Below are positions 1 through 5,976 of a stretch of 8,939 bases of DNA, in pieces. The notes under the pieces were generated by a model. It worked only from the letters and a program-made list of their open reading frames with translations, was not told the DNA's origin and did not search any database. A program made the translations under genes and the position numbers. This stretch comes from Clostridiales bacterium (lineage in GTDB: Bacteria > Bacillota > Clostridia > Christensenellales > QALW01): NCBI GenBank assembly GCA_018376855.1, contig JAHAAN010000075.1, positions 1-8,939 on the forward strand. The letters are read 5' to 3'. Positions within the stretch are counted from its first letter, which is position 1; every line of letters starts with the position of its first letter.

Positions 1-15
1 TCTTTTTACAAAAAT

Positions 16-80
16 ATCTTATCACGGACTGAACATGAAGTAAATGCACAAAATTCATATTATTTCACACAAAAATAACC
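16..80 (-). promoter_or_regulatory. Leftward promoter with upstream repeat, for a gene off the left edge
   Basis: On the minus strand a -35 TTTACT (39-44), a 17-base spacer and an extended -10 TGATAAGAT (16-24) form a sigma-A promoter reading out of the window. Just upstream, TTGTG-containing half-sites at 45-51 and 66-72 are 21 bases apart. The whole block 39-80 matches 1197-1238 at 34 of 42 positions, and the -35/-10 geometry is the same. The gene it serves is not visible. Confidence 0.7.
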
Positions 81-106
81 GGATTTATGCCTATTTGAGC
101 GTTTTT

Positions 107-149
107 GGAGACAAAGAAAAGCTCTCCGCACCAAAATGTGCGGAGAGCT
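107..149 (-). terminator. Rho-independent terminator of the surface protein gene
   Basis: A perfect 12-base-pair inverted repeat (120-131 with 138-149, 6-base loop) lies just past the stop codon at 167. In the leftward direction it is followed by a T-rich run (complement of 107-119). A second small palindrome at 151-164 sits between it and the stop codon. Confidence 0.88.
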
Positions 150-166
150 GAAAGCTGCAGCTTTTA

Positions 167-1141
167 TTATTCTGCTTTAGACTTCTTGTTTTTGGATACG
201 ATCACAACGATAACTACCGCAACGACGATGACCGCAGCGGCGATCCCAATGATCAGCCCCCAAGGAGTTCCGCTCTGCGGCGTTGTTCCGGCTGTGCTTC
301 CTGCGGTTGCAGAGGTTCCGGCAGTGGAAGCGGACGTAGGCTCATCGGTCGGGTTTTCCGAAACAGGAGCGGAAGGGACGTCTGTGGGATTATCGGAGGA
401 AGTAACCACTTTTACGTCTCCGATCTTCTCCTCGGGAAGATTTGTGCCGTAGAAGAAGAAATCGTCGATCAGAAACACCTCCGGCTCGTAGATCATTAAG
501 CCGTTGATGCGCACGCCGATCTGCTCCAAGGCAAGCTGCTTACCTGCAACGTCGGAGCTATCGCGACCGTTGAACATAGCTGTCATAGGGATCATCACAT
601 AGCCTTCATAGCCGCTGGGAATGCACAGATGTCCGGGGGCAGTGTATGGGTCAGTTTCTTCCAGCACGCCTTTCATGTCTGTCATTACGGCGCCTTCGGC
701 ATCGTCCTTCATCATAAGCAGCAGATCCCCGCCGCTTGAGCCTGTGCCGTAAGGAGCCACGCTGATATCCATCAGCGTATCGTTCTTTACATAAAAACCG
801 ATGCCCTCCGCAGCAGCAAACATGTCGCCTGATACAGGCGTGGTTAAATCAAAAAAGAAAGCGTCCGTTAGACCCAAGCCTTCTGTGTCAGCGTCCATAG
901 TCAGAGCGCCGTTCTTTACCTGCGCTTTGACGGGGTTTTGGCCGATAGCCATAGCAAAGGAAAAATATCCGGAATATTGGGATATATCGTCTCCGCTGAA
1001 ATCGCCGGAATAGTCCTCAAATACATGGATTTTGGAAGCAGAATCCGTCCACGGATTGACGCCGTATTCCGATTCTGCAAACGCTGCAAAAGAACCGATT
1101 GTCAAAAGCAGCACGAAAAAAATTGCAGTCAGTTTTTTCAT
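167..1141 (-). CDS. Secreted, C-terminally membrane-anchored surface protein of unknown function
   Basis: I do not recognise a named family. The 324-residue protein begins with a clear Sec signal peptide (MKK, hydrophobic run, AFA before ES at about residue 22). An acidic, aromatic and glycine-rich globular part (about 23-240) has the character of a beta-sandwich or carbohydrate-binding-like domain. A Pro/Ser/Thr/Ala-rich linker (about 241-293) follows, then one transmembrane helix (about 294-315) and a short basic tail (SKNKKSKAE). This predicts an extracellular domain held on the outer face of the membrane; no LPXTG sortase motif is seen. The start at 1141 is chosen because AGGAG (complement of 1153-1157) lies 11 bases upstream. 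An ATG at 1150 is too close to it, and longer versions run into the promoter. It has its own promoter and terminator, so it is probably monocistronic. A sugar-binding or adhesion role is only a guess. Confidence 0.82.
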   Translation of the reverse strand: MKKLTAIFFVLLLTIGSFAAFAESEYGVNPWTDSASKIHVFEDYSGDFSGDDISQYSGYFSFAMAIGQNPVKAQVKNGALTMDADTEGLGLTDAFFFDLTTPVSGDMFAAAEGIGFYVKNDTLMDISVAPYGTGSSGGDLLLMMKDDAEGAVMTDMKGVLEETDPYTAPGHLCIPSGYEGYVMIPMTAMFNGRDSSDVAGKQLALEQIGVRINGLMIYEPEVFLIDDFFFYGTNLPEEKIGDVKVVTSSDNPTDVPSAPVSENPTDEPTSASTAGTSATAGSTAGTTPQSGTPWGLIIGIAAAVIVVAVVIVVIVSKNKKSKAE

Positions 1142-1173
1142 TATCTCCATCACTCCTTTATAAGTATATGGTA

Positions 1174-1238
1174 ATCTTATCATAAGAGATTTTGAGAGTA
1201 AATGCACAAAACTAATATGCATTCGCACAATAGTAACC
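1174..1238 (-). promoter_or_regulatory. Promoter and candidate activator site of the surface protein gene
   Basis: On the minus strand: -35 TTTACT (1197-1202), 17-base spacer, extended -10 TGATAAGAT (1174-1182), which puts the transcript start about 25 bases before the ATG at 1141. Two direct half-sites reading TTGTGCA and TTGTGCG (1203-1209 and 1224-1230) are 21 bases apart, two helical turns, and the nearer one abuts the -35. That is the usual position for an activator. The same module occurs at 16-80. The regulator is unknown. Confidence 0.72.
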
Positions 1239-1329
1239 AAATAGGTATATGTTGTAAGCGGAAAAATCTAAAAAGGTAAATAAAAACAGGTGCAAAAATT
1301 ATCGAGATGATCAATTTTGAAAAAGATAC

Positions 1330-1357
1330 TTGTCTTTACAGTGATATGTGTTATAAT
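1330..1357 (+). promoter_or_regulatory. radC promoter
   Basis: A consensus -10 TATAAT (1352-1357) is preceded, after 16 bases, by a TTGTCT -35-like hexamer (1330-1335). It lies about 40 bases before the radC start and is divergent from the surface protein promoter, so 1241-1398 is a shared intergenic region. Confidence 0.65.
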
Positions 1358-1398
1358 ATTGTCGAATCATGACGAAACGGTTTTGGGGAGAGTGATTT

Positions 1399-2130
1399 AT
1401 GGCACAGAGGGATACGCAAGCACATATGGGACATCGCGCAAGGCTTCGGGCACGGTACTGCGAGTGCGGCTTAGATGCGTTTGCAGACCATGAAGTGCTG
1501 GAGCTGCTTTTAACGTATGCAATTCCGCGGAGGGATGTCAATGAACTGGCGCATATGCTGCTCAGTCGTTATGGAACGTTTGCAGATGTAGCGCATGCGC
1601 CGATCGAGGATCTTATGCGGGTAGAGGGAATCGGTGAAAATGCGGCGGTGTTGCTTAGCCTGATTGCACCTTTGGCAAAACGGTATGCGGCAGCTCATGG
1701 CCGCGAGGCGTTGAAACTGAAAAGCTTTGAGGCGGCTTCGCTTTATATCAAAACGCTTTTTTACGGCGAGCGGTATGAGGTTTTTTATATGATCTGTCTT
1801 GATGCGAAGTACGGCTTGATTCAGCCTGTGGAATTGGCGCGAGGAAGCTTGTCGGAGGTGCAGATTTATCCCCGAATCGTGGTGGAACGCGCGCTCAACC
1901 TTAATACGCACAGTGTGCTGCTCGCGCATAATCATCCGAGCGGCGATCCAACGCCGAGCAAGGCGGATGTTAATGTAACACAAATCATTGTTAATGCGCT
2001 TGCAGGCGTGGATATTCCGGTGATAGATCACATTATTGCGGCAGGGGAGAAAACCTTCGGATTCTCTCAGCATGGGTTATTCGAGCCTGCGCCGCAGGAT
2101 AGTGATGCGCGCGCCGCGGAGCTGCATTGA
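1399..2130 (+). CDS. radC: RadC family JAB/MPN-domain protein
   Basis: The 243-residue protein has the normal RadC (UPF0758) length and layout. An N-terminal helix-hairpin-helix region contains VEGIGENAA (75-83), and a C-terminal JAB/MPN metalloprotease-like domain follows. The JAMM zinc-site residues are visible: HNHPSGDPTPSKAD with His177, His179, Ser187 and Asp190, plus a plausible upstream Glu145. GGGGAG (1385-1390) lies 8 bases before the ATG, and a clear promoter precedes it. RadC was named for DNA repair, but its biochemical role is unsettled, and members also occur in mobile elements. Here it stands alone beside housekeeping genes, so this is probably the chromosomal copy. The last ~15 residues are low-complexity and family-atypical but need not matter. 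No clear terminator was seen downstream. Confidence 0.96.
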   Translation: MAQRDTQAHMGHRARLRARYCECGLDAFADHEVLELLLTYAIPRRDVNELAHMLLSRYGTFADVAHAPIEDLMRVEGIGENAAVLLSLIAPLAKRYAAAHGREALKLKSFEAASLYIKTLFYGERYEVFYMICLDAKYGLIQPVELARGSLSEVQIYPRIVVERALNLNTHSVLLAHNHPSGDPTPSKADVNVTQIIVNALAGVDIPVIDHIIAAGEKTFGFSQHGLFEPAPQDSDARAAELH

Positions 2131-2457
2131 TTCGGAAGCGGCTGGGATAAGGAACGCCGTTATATTTGAAATAAATGCAGGCGCCGCAGGATTACGAATC
2201 ATATTATTCTCAAAACCAAAGCTGAAAGTTCTTTTTTCAAAGAGCATAGCTTGAACGGATTTGGGAATTTTTTTTATTTCGGAAGAGCTTGCGGATGATT
2301 TGAAAGATAGAAACCGGTTTTGCATTAAATGCATACCCATTTCTATATTATGCACGATTGAGCATATGAACATTTTATAAAAATTCATTGAAATTATGAT
2401 GTTTTGCTCTTGAAAGTGCAAAGGCTTGATGCCGCAGGCGGGAAATTTGCATATTAT
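2131..2457. other. Gene-free stretch after radC
   Basis: I find no supportable gene here. The DNA is A+T-rich and includes a short perfect palindrome, TGCATTAAATGCA (2321-2333). It overlaps a weak promoter-like pair: TTGCAT (2320-2325), 18 bases, TATATT (2344-2349). A long minus-strand frame (2077-2502) crosses the region, but it has no good ribosome binding site, begins inside the repeat that follows and overlaps the end of radC, so I treat it as chance or decayed sequence. Confidence 0.5.
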
Positions 2458-2575
2458 AACATTGCGCGTGATGCCCCCGTTCCCTTCCGGGGACGGCTTC
2501 ATCCCGAACTGCGAAAAAGCCTGCGGACTTTTTCACAGCTCGGCGAAGCGGTTGCTTCGACGCGCTGTTGCAAGC
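2458..2575 (+). repeat. Hairpin-rich direct repeat, copy 1
   Basis: This 118-base unit is repeated nearly exactly at 2627-2743; the copies differ by one indel and a few substitutions confined to about 2475-2493. It holds three stem-loops in series: CCGTTCCC with GGGGACGG (2477-2484/2489-2496), GAAAAAG with CTTTTTC (2513-2519/2528-2534), and CGAAGC with GCTTCG (2544-2549/2554-2559). It is more G+C-rich than its surroundings. It could be a dispersed REP-like or MITE-like element, or a structured RNA; strand is arbitrary. Confidence 0.85.
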
Positions 2576-2626
2576 GATCACAAAATCGCGTGCAAGCAAG
2601 CTTTCAGACGATTTTGTTCTGCTTTA

Positions 2627-2743
2627 AACATTGCGCGTGATGCCCCGCCCCCTTCCAGGGACGGCTTCATCCCGAACTGCGAAAAAGCCTGCGGACTTTT
2701 TCACAGCTCGGCGAAGCGGTTGCTTCGACGCGCTGTTGCAAGC
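2627..2743 (+). repeat. Hairpin-rich direct repeat, copy 2
   Basis: Second copy of the unit at 2458-2575, offset 168-169 bases. The two inner hairpins are identical to copy 1; the first is changed but can still partly pair. Similarity continues weakly past the end (TTCAGA then A+T-rich). Copy 1 carries about 26 extra bases at 2576-2601, between two occurrences of TGCAAGC. The original unit may therefore be ~140 bases. Confidence 0.85.
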
Positions 2744-2821
2744 TTCAGATAATTTTAACTTATTTTAAATGATGTGCAGAGGCGATTCGGCGGGCAGCGG
2801 TGTTTCTAAGCAAGTTGGCTA

Positions 2822-2850
2822 TTGCGAAGAGCGGCAATTTGGGGTATAAT
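2822..2850 (+). promoter_or_regulatory. Promoter of the darA-holB-ricT operon
   Basis: TTGCGA (2822-2827), a 17-base spacer and a consensus TATAAT (2845-2850) give a good sigma-A promoter. The start would be near 2857, leaving a ~70-base leader before the darA ATG. That leader can form a small GCCG/CGGC-closed hairpin (about 2858-2893), but I recognise no regulatory motif in it. Confidence 0.72.
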
Positions 2851-2925
2851 AAGCTAAGCCGTTTTAAAGCGGAGCGCTGCGGAGCGAATCGGCATTCTTT
2901 ATTTTAAATAAAAGGGGTTTTGAAA

Positions 2926-3258
2926 ATGAAATTGATTATTGCAATCGTTCAGGATGAGGATGCAGGGCGTTTGGTCAGCGCGCTTATGGAAAAAGGCTAC
3001 GGCGTAACAAAGCTTGCAACAACGGGCGGATTTCTGCGTGCGGGCAATACCACGCTTCTGCTTGGTGTAGAGGATGAAAAGCTTTCGACGGCGCTGGGGC
3101 ATATCGAAAAGATCTGCAAGAGCCGCCGGCAGTTTGTTAATTCAAATATGACTTCGCTGGATCCGGCTATGGGCATGGGGCTTCCTTCCAATATTGAGAT
3201 CATGGTTGGCGGCGCGACGGTATTTGTGCTGGATGTGCAGCAGTTTCAGAAGTATTGA
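2926..3258 (+). CDS. darA: Cyclic di-AMP receptor DarA (PstA, PII-like)
   Basis: This 110-residue protein is a close match in length and motif to the DarA/PstA family (DUF970), small trimeric PII-like cytoplasmic proteins that bind the second messenger c-di-AMP. Diagnostic segments are the N-terminal strand MKLIIAIVQDEDA, the ligand-binding stretch KLATTGGFLRAGNTT (about 29-43) and the C-terminal GGATVFVLDVQQF (about 94-106). AAAGGGG (2911-2917) is 8 bases before the ATG at 2926; an in-frame TTG at 2920 is too close to it. It opens a tight operon with holB and ricT, an order well known in Firmicutes, where tmk and yaaR are also often present. Family members carry no enzyme activity and are thought to pass the c-di-AMP signal to a partner that is poorly defined. 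Confidence 0.95.
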   Translation: MKLIIAIVQDEDAGRLVSALMEKGYGVTKLATTGGFLRAGNTTLLLGVEDEKLSTALGHIEKICKSRRQFVNSNMTSLDPAMGMGLPSNIEIMVGGATVFVLDVQQFQKY

Positions 3259-3263
3259 TCGGT

Positions 3264-4187
3264 ATGGAGAATAAGGATTACAATTTACTGCTGCATTCGC
3301 GTGTGTTCGCGGATCTTTCCCATGCGGTGAATCACGGGAGAGTCGTTCATGCTTATTTGATCCTTGCGCCTGACGGAGCAGGAAAGAAAAGCCTTGCGCG
3401 CCTTATGTGCGCGGCTTTTTTGTGCAGAGAGGCGGACAAGCCCTGCCTGCAATGCAATGACTGCAGGCGTGCTTTGACAGGCGCTCACGCGGATATTCAT
3501 GTGCTGCGTCCTTCAAAAAAGAGTATATCCGTGCAGGAGATTCGTACATTTTCGGAGGAGGCAGCGCTGAGCTCTTATGAAGGCGGAAGGCGCATGTTTG
3601 TGATCGAGCAGGCTGATACCATGACGGCGCAGGCACAGAATGCGCTTTTGAAAACGCTTGAGGAGCCGGAGGAGGGAACGGTCTTTTTGCTGTTGGCGCA
3701 GAACGCGCAGCAGATGCTCAGCACGATACGTTCCCGCTGCTGTCCGGTGAGGATTCCGGAATTCACGGCTGAAGAGATCGAACAGCAGCTGCGGCTGCGT
3801 GGTGCAATGCCGGAGGAGGCAAGGCGGGCGGCTGCGGGCAGCATGGGCGTGATCGGCCGTGCTATCGCATTGCTTGGCAGCAAGGAGTATGAAGCGCAGT
3901 TTGCCGCTGCGCAGGAGATTTTGCGCATGTGCCGTGAGGGCGCGGCGCCGGCGCAGGTTTCGGCGCTGCTCAATGCGCAAAAGGAACGGATTGCACCGCT
4001 TTTGGAATTGCTTTGTTCTCTGCTTTCGCAGCAGCTTTCACAGCAGCCGTCTGCGGAAACGCTGGCGCGTTTGTATGCGGCGGAGCGGATGCAGCTTCAG
4101 CTCAAGGGGAATATCAACTTTGCTTTAGCGGCCGATATGCTGGCTATTGCATTAATTAAGGGAGAAACAGTATGGCAAAAATCATAG
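3264..4187 (+). CDS. holB: DNA polymerase III subunit delta prime
   Basis: The delta prime subunit is part of the clamp loader that places the beta sliding clamp on primed DNA. The ~307-residue protein shows the AAA+ layout: VHAYLILAPDGAGKKS at the P-loop (degenerate, with Ala for the first Gly, as expected for a subunit that does not hydrolyse ATP); a four-cysteine zinc module (C-x7-C-x2-C-x2-C, CREADKPCLQCNDC); NALLKTLEEPEEGT in the sensor/Walker B region; and the SRC motif (STIRSRCCP) carrying the arginine finger. The C-terminal third is helical, as in the clamp-loader collar. The ATG at 3264 is my choice. A TTG at 3255 overlaps the darA stop, and neither has a strong ribosome binding site (AGAAG at 3248-3252), which suggests translational coupling to darA. 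Its last 16 bases overlap ricT. Confidence 0.95.
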   Translation: MENKDYNLLLHSRVFADLSHAVNHGRVVHAYLILAPDGAGKKSLARLMCAAFLCREADKPCLQCNDCRRALTGAHADIHVLRPSKKSISVQEIRTFSEEAALSSYEGGRRMFVIEQADTMTAQAQNALLKTLEEPEEGTVFLLLAQNAQQMLSTIRSRCCPVRIPEFTAEEIEQQLRLRGAMPEEARRAAAGSMGVIGRAIALLGSKEYEAQFAAAQEILRMCREGAAPAQVSALLNAQKERIAPLLELLCSLLSQQLSQQPSAETLARLYAAERMQLQLKGNINFALAADMLAIALIKGETVWQKS

Positions 4188-5317
4188 GCGTGCGTTTTCG
4201 CAACGCCGGCAAAATCTACTATTTTGATCCGGGGCGGTACATTATTAAAGAAAATTCAGCCGTTATTGTGGAAACGGTGCAGGGAATAGAGTATGCAGAC
4301 GTTGTGATCGGCACGCGGGAGGTAGCGGACAGCGAGATCGTTGCGCCGCTTAAAGGAATTGTGCGCGTTGCAACACAGGCAGACATTCGGCAGGCAAAGC
4401 AGCAGCGGGAAAAAGAGGCTTTGGCGTTTGCAGCTGCTGAAAGCAAAATTGCCGCACATAAGCTGGAAATGAAGCTGGTTCGCGTGGAATATGCTTTTGA
4501 CGGTTCTAAGATCGTTTTCTTTTTCACAAGCGACGGGCGTGTGGATTTCCGCGAGCTGGTTAAGGATCTTGCGCAGGCTTTCAAAACAAGAATTGAGCTT
4601 CGGCAGATCGGTGCGCGGGATGAGACTAAGCTGCTCGGCGGCTTAGGCATGTGCGGTCAGCCTTGCTGCTGCAACCGGTTTTTAAATGATTTTACGCCGG
4701 TGTCCATCAAAATGGCAAAGGAGCAGGGACTTTCTTTGAACCCAACAAAGATCAGCGGTCTGTGCGGGCGGCTGATGTGCTGCCTGCAATATGAACAGTC
4801 CACTTATGAAAGCATCCGTAAGCTGCTTCCGAAGGTTGGGGCAAATGTGCGCACGCCGGACGGCTTGGGCAAGGTCTGCGAACAGTGCGTGCTGAAGGAG
4901 GCCGTCAAGGTCAGAATGCTCAATACGGAGGAAGAAAACGATATTCGCACCTATTCCTATCAAGACGTAGAAGCCACTAAAGATGGGGAGAATGCGCCGC
5001 GCGAGGAGGCTCGGCTAAAGGTAAAGGCGGAGAACACGCCGTCTCAGTCAGGCAGCGAGAGAAGTGAGGAAAAGAACAATAAGCAGCGCGAAAACCGCGG
5101 TAAAGCAAGGCCTGCATCGCCTAAGCCCGATAAAGCAGCGCAGGAAAACGCTAAGAAGAAGGAAGGCGAGCCAAAGGCTGCTTCCGGCGGCAGCGACGCA
5201 AAGCAAGAGGGGCACAGCAAGCCAAGACCTCGCCGCAAGCGGAAAAAGAATCCTTCCGCCGGTTCTGAAAGGCCGGCAGCGCAGGGAGGCAAGCCGCAGA
5301 ACGGGGAAAATGTGTAG
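4172..5317 (+). CDS. ricT: PSP1-domain protein RicT (YaaT) with long basic tail
   Basis: The PSP1 domain occupies about residues 1-240. In Bacillus subtilis, RicT works with RicA and RicF in an Fe-S-containing complex that directs RNase Y-dependent mRNA maturation and affects competence, biofilm formation and sporulation. The cysteine-rich core is conserved here: GMCGQPCCC (Cys161, 165, 166, 167) and GLCGRLMCC (Cys198, 203, 204), plus Cys236 and Cys239. These fit metal or cluster binding. From about residue 270 to 381 the protein becomes a Lys/Arg/Glu/Pro-rich tail, probably disordered, that makes it much longer than the ~275-residue Bacillus protein. AAGGGAG (4158-4164) lies 7 bases before the ATG, inside the end of holB, so the genes are coupled. 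No convincing terminator follows directly. Confidence 0.94.
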   Translation: MAKIIGVRFRNAGKIYYFDPGRYIIKENSAVIVETVQGIEYADVVIGTREVADSEIVAPLKGIVRVATQADIRQAKQQREKEALAFAAAESKIAAHKLEMKLVRVEYAFDGSKIVFFFTSDGRVDFRELVKDLAQAFKTRIELRQIGARDETKLLGGLGMCGQPCCCNRFLNDFTPVSIKMAKEQGLSLNPTKISGLCGRLMCCLQYEQSTYESIRKLLPKVGANVRTPDGLGKVCEQCVLKEAVKVRMLNTEEENDIRTYSYQDVEATKDGENAPREEARLKVKAENTPSQSGSERSEEKNNKQRENRGKARPASPKPDKAAQENAKKKEGEPKAASGGSDAKQEGHSKPRPRRKRKKNPSAGSERPAAQGGKPQNGENV

Positions 5318-5366
5318 CTTGGCGGAAAGCACGCTGAAATTTTATGTGCTGCGGGAAATTTGTGTA

Positions 5367-5395
5367 TTGGCATAGCCGCAAAGCTGTGATATAAT
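5367..5395 (+). promoter_or_regulatory. Strong promoter of an orphan RNA unit
   Basis: TTGGCA (5367-5372), a 17-base spacer and an extended -10 TGATATAAT (5387-5395) make a near-consensus sigma-A promoter, predicting a start near 5402. It lies about 50 bases after the ricT stop and 300 bases before the next sizeable gene, so it drives a leader or an untranslated RNA. Confidence 0.75.
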
Positions 5396-5401
5396 AAATA
5401 T

Positions 5402-5632
5402 AAGCAATGATTATATTTGGCATAGTACGTTTCGGTTATCATATACTGATTGCGAGGGAGCGGCTTGGAATATGGAGCGTCTTCATTGCAATCCGCAGCT
5501 GTAAGCATTTTTCAGGCTTGCGTGTTTTGCAGTAAATTGAATGCTTTAAACCGTTTTTTTTGCGGGGAGGCCGAGTCATAGGATAAAAAATAGCTGTGCG
5601 GATGTTTTTTGTTTGTTTTGCAGCTGTTTTTT
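5402..5632 (+). ncRNA. Candidate structured RNA, cobalamin-riboswitch-like
   Basis: This ~230-nt unit has its own strong promoter and a terminator (5585-5632), with no gene that has a ribosome binding site. Four short motifs occur in the order seen in cobalamin riboswitches: CGGTT (5433-5437) followed by GAGGGA (5454-5459); GAATATGGAGC (5468-5478); CCGCAGCTGTAAGC (5493-5506), one base from the classical CCGCAACTGTAAGC core; and GGAGGCC (5566-5572), resembling the GGAGACC of the B12 box. A 7-pair stem AAGCATT/AATGCTT (5503-5509/5540-5546) lies between the last two. Against it, the P5 hairpin is not evident and no B12-related gene follows in the window. The promoter and terminator are seen directly; the riboswitch identity is inference. 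An alternative reading is a 42-codon frame at 5407-5535 without a ribosome binding site. Confidence 0.45.
5585..5632 (+). terminator. Terminator of the orphan RNA unit
   Basis: A 12-pair stem (5585-5596 with 5621-5632, one G-T wobble) has AAAAAA on the left arm and TTTTTT on the right arm around a CAGCTG core, with a 24-base T-rich loop. The A/T symmetry would allow action in both directions. It ends immediately before the palindrome and promoter of the ferredoxin gene, so it separates the two units. If the upstream RNA is a riboswitch, this is its natural expression platform. Confidence 0.72.
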
Positions 5633-5669
5633 ATAAAGTCTTTGACTTTATGCCGATTCGTGGTATAAT
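5633..5669 (+). promoter_or_regulatory. Ferredoxin promoter with operator-like palindrome
   Basis: TTGACT (5642-5647), a 16-base spacer and extended -10 TGGTATAAT (5661-5669) are close to the sigma-A consensus. The -35 is embedded in a perfect 19-base palindrome, ATAAAGTC-TTT-GACTTTAT (5633-5651). That placement suits a repressor operator that blocks polymerase. No regulator can be named. Confidence 0.72.
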
Positions 5670-5700
5670 CAAGCACACAGAGAAAGGGTGGTGAACAAAT

Positions 5701-5871
5701 ATGGCATATAAGATCAGCGACGATTGCATCAAATGCGGTGCATGTGCTGCCGAATGCCCGGTCAGTGCGATTTCTGAGGGCGATTCCAAATATGAGATTG
5801 ACGCAGATACCTGCATCGAGTGCGGTTCGTGTGCGGATGTTTGTCCCGTTGGAGCTCCGGCTCAGGACTAA
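5701..5871 (+). CDS. 2[4Fe-4S] ferredoxin, clostridial type
   Basis: This 56-residue protein is a complete small ferredoxin that carries low-potential electrons in the cytoplasm. Its two classical cluster motifs are CIKCGACAAECP (Cys9, 12, 15, 19) and CIECGSCADVCP (Cys38, 41, 44, 48). Each is C-x2-C-x2-C-x3-C-P, with the two halves giving the usual pseudo-twofold symmetry. The acidic composition and length match clostridial ferredoxins of about 55 residues. AAAGGGTGG (5683-5691) precedes the ATG at 5701 with good spacing. It has its own strong promoter and a terminator, so it is a single-gene unit and probably highly expressed. The redox partner is not indicated by the neighbours. The upstream riboswitch-like RNA is separated from it by a terminator, so control of this gene by that RNA through readthrough is possible but unproven. 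Confidence 0.96.
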   Translation: MAYKISDDCIKCGACAAECPVSAISEGDSKYEIDADTCIECGSCADVCPVGAPAQD

Positions 5872-5883
5872 GCGTTCCGATAC

Positions 5884-5940
5884 ATAACGGGTAGGGCTCC
5901 GTTGCGTTGTTCCGCCGCGGAGCCTTTGCCGTTATTATTT
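5884..5940 (+). terminator. Terminator after the ferredoxin gene
   Basis: Nested inverted repeats follow the stop codon by 12 bases: ATAACGG with CCGTTAT (5884-5890/5929-5935) outside, and GGCTCCG with CGGAGCC (5895-5901/5918-5924) inside. They form one long hairpin with a 4-base internal loop on each side, followed by TATTT. This fits a factor-independent terminator, though the T-tract is short. Confidence 0.7.
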
Positions 5941-5976
5941 CATGTAAAATGAGCATAATAGCAGAGGAAATTTTTT

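Noticed and set aside
105..452. 115-codon plus-strand frame opposite the surface protein linker
   Set aside because: It is the reverse of the Ser/Thr/Pro linker and transmembrane segment and starts within the terminator.
2077..2502. 141-codon minus-strand frame after radC
   Set aside because: It begins inside the hairpin repeat, overlaps the 3' end of radC, has no good ribosome binding site and reads as low-complexity; I cannot match it to a family.
2426..2752. 108-codon plus-strand frame covering both repeat copies, with an internally repeated peptide
   Set aside because: The peptide repeat follows from the DNA repeat, whose 168-base offset is a multiple of three. The changes lie in a hairpin rather than at third codon positions, and the ribosome binding site is weak.
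2439..5362. Shared 12-mer GCGGGAAATTTG near 2439 and 5351
   Set aside because: The match does not extend and the surroundings differ; short enough to be chance.
5044..5508. Long minus-strand frames opposite the ricT tail
   Set aside because: They arise from the biased codon use of the Lys/Arg-rich tail; no start signals or domains.
5407..5535. 42-codon frame starting about 5 bases after the predicted transcript start (MIIFGIVRFG...)
   Set aside because: No ribosome binding site, and it covers the motifs that look like a structured RNA. Kept only as an alternative explanation for that transcript.
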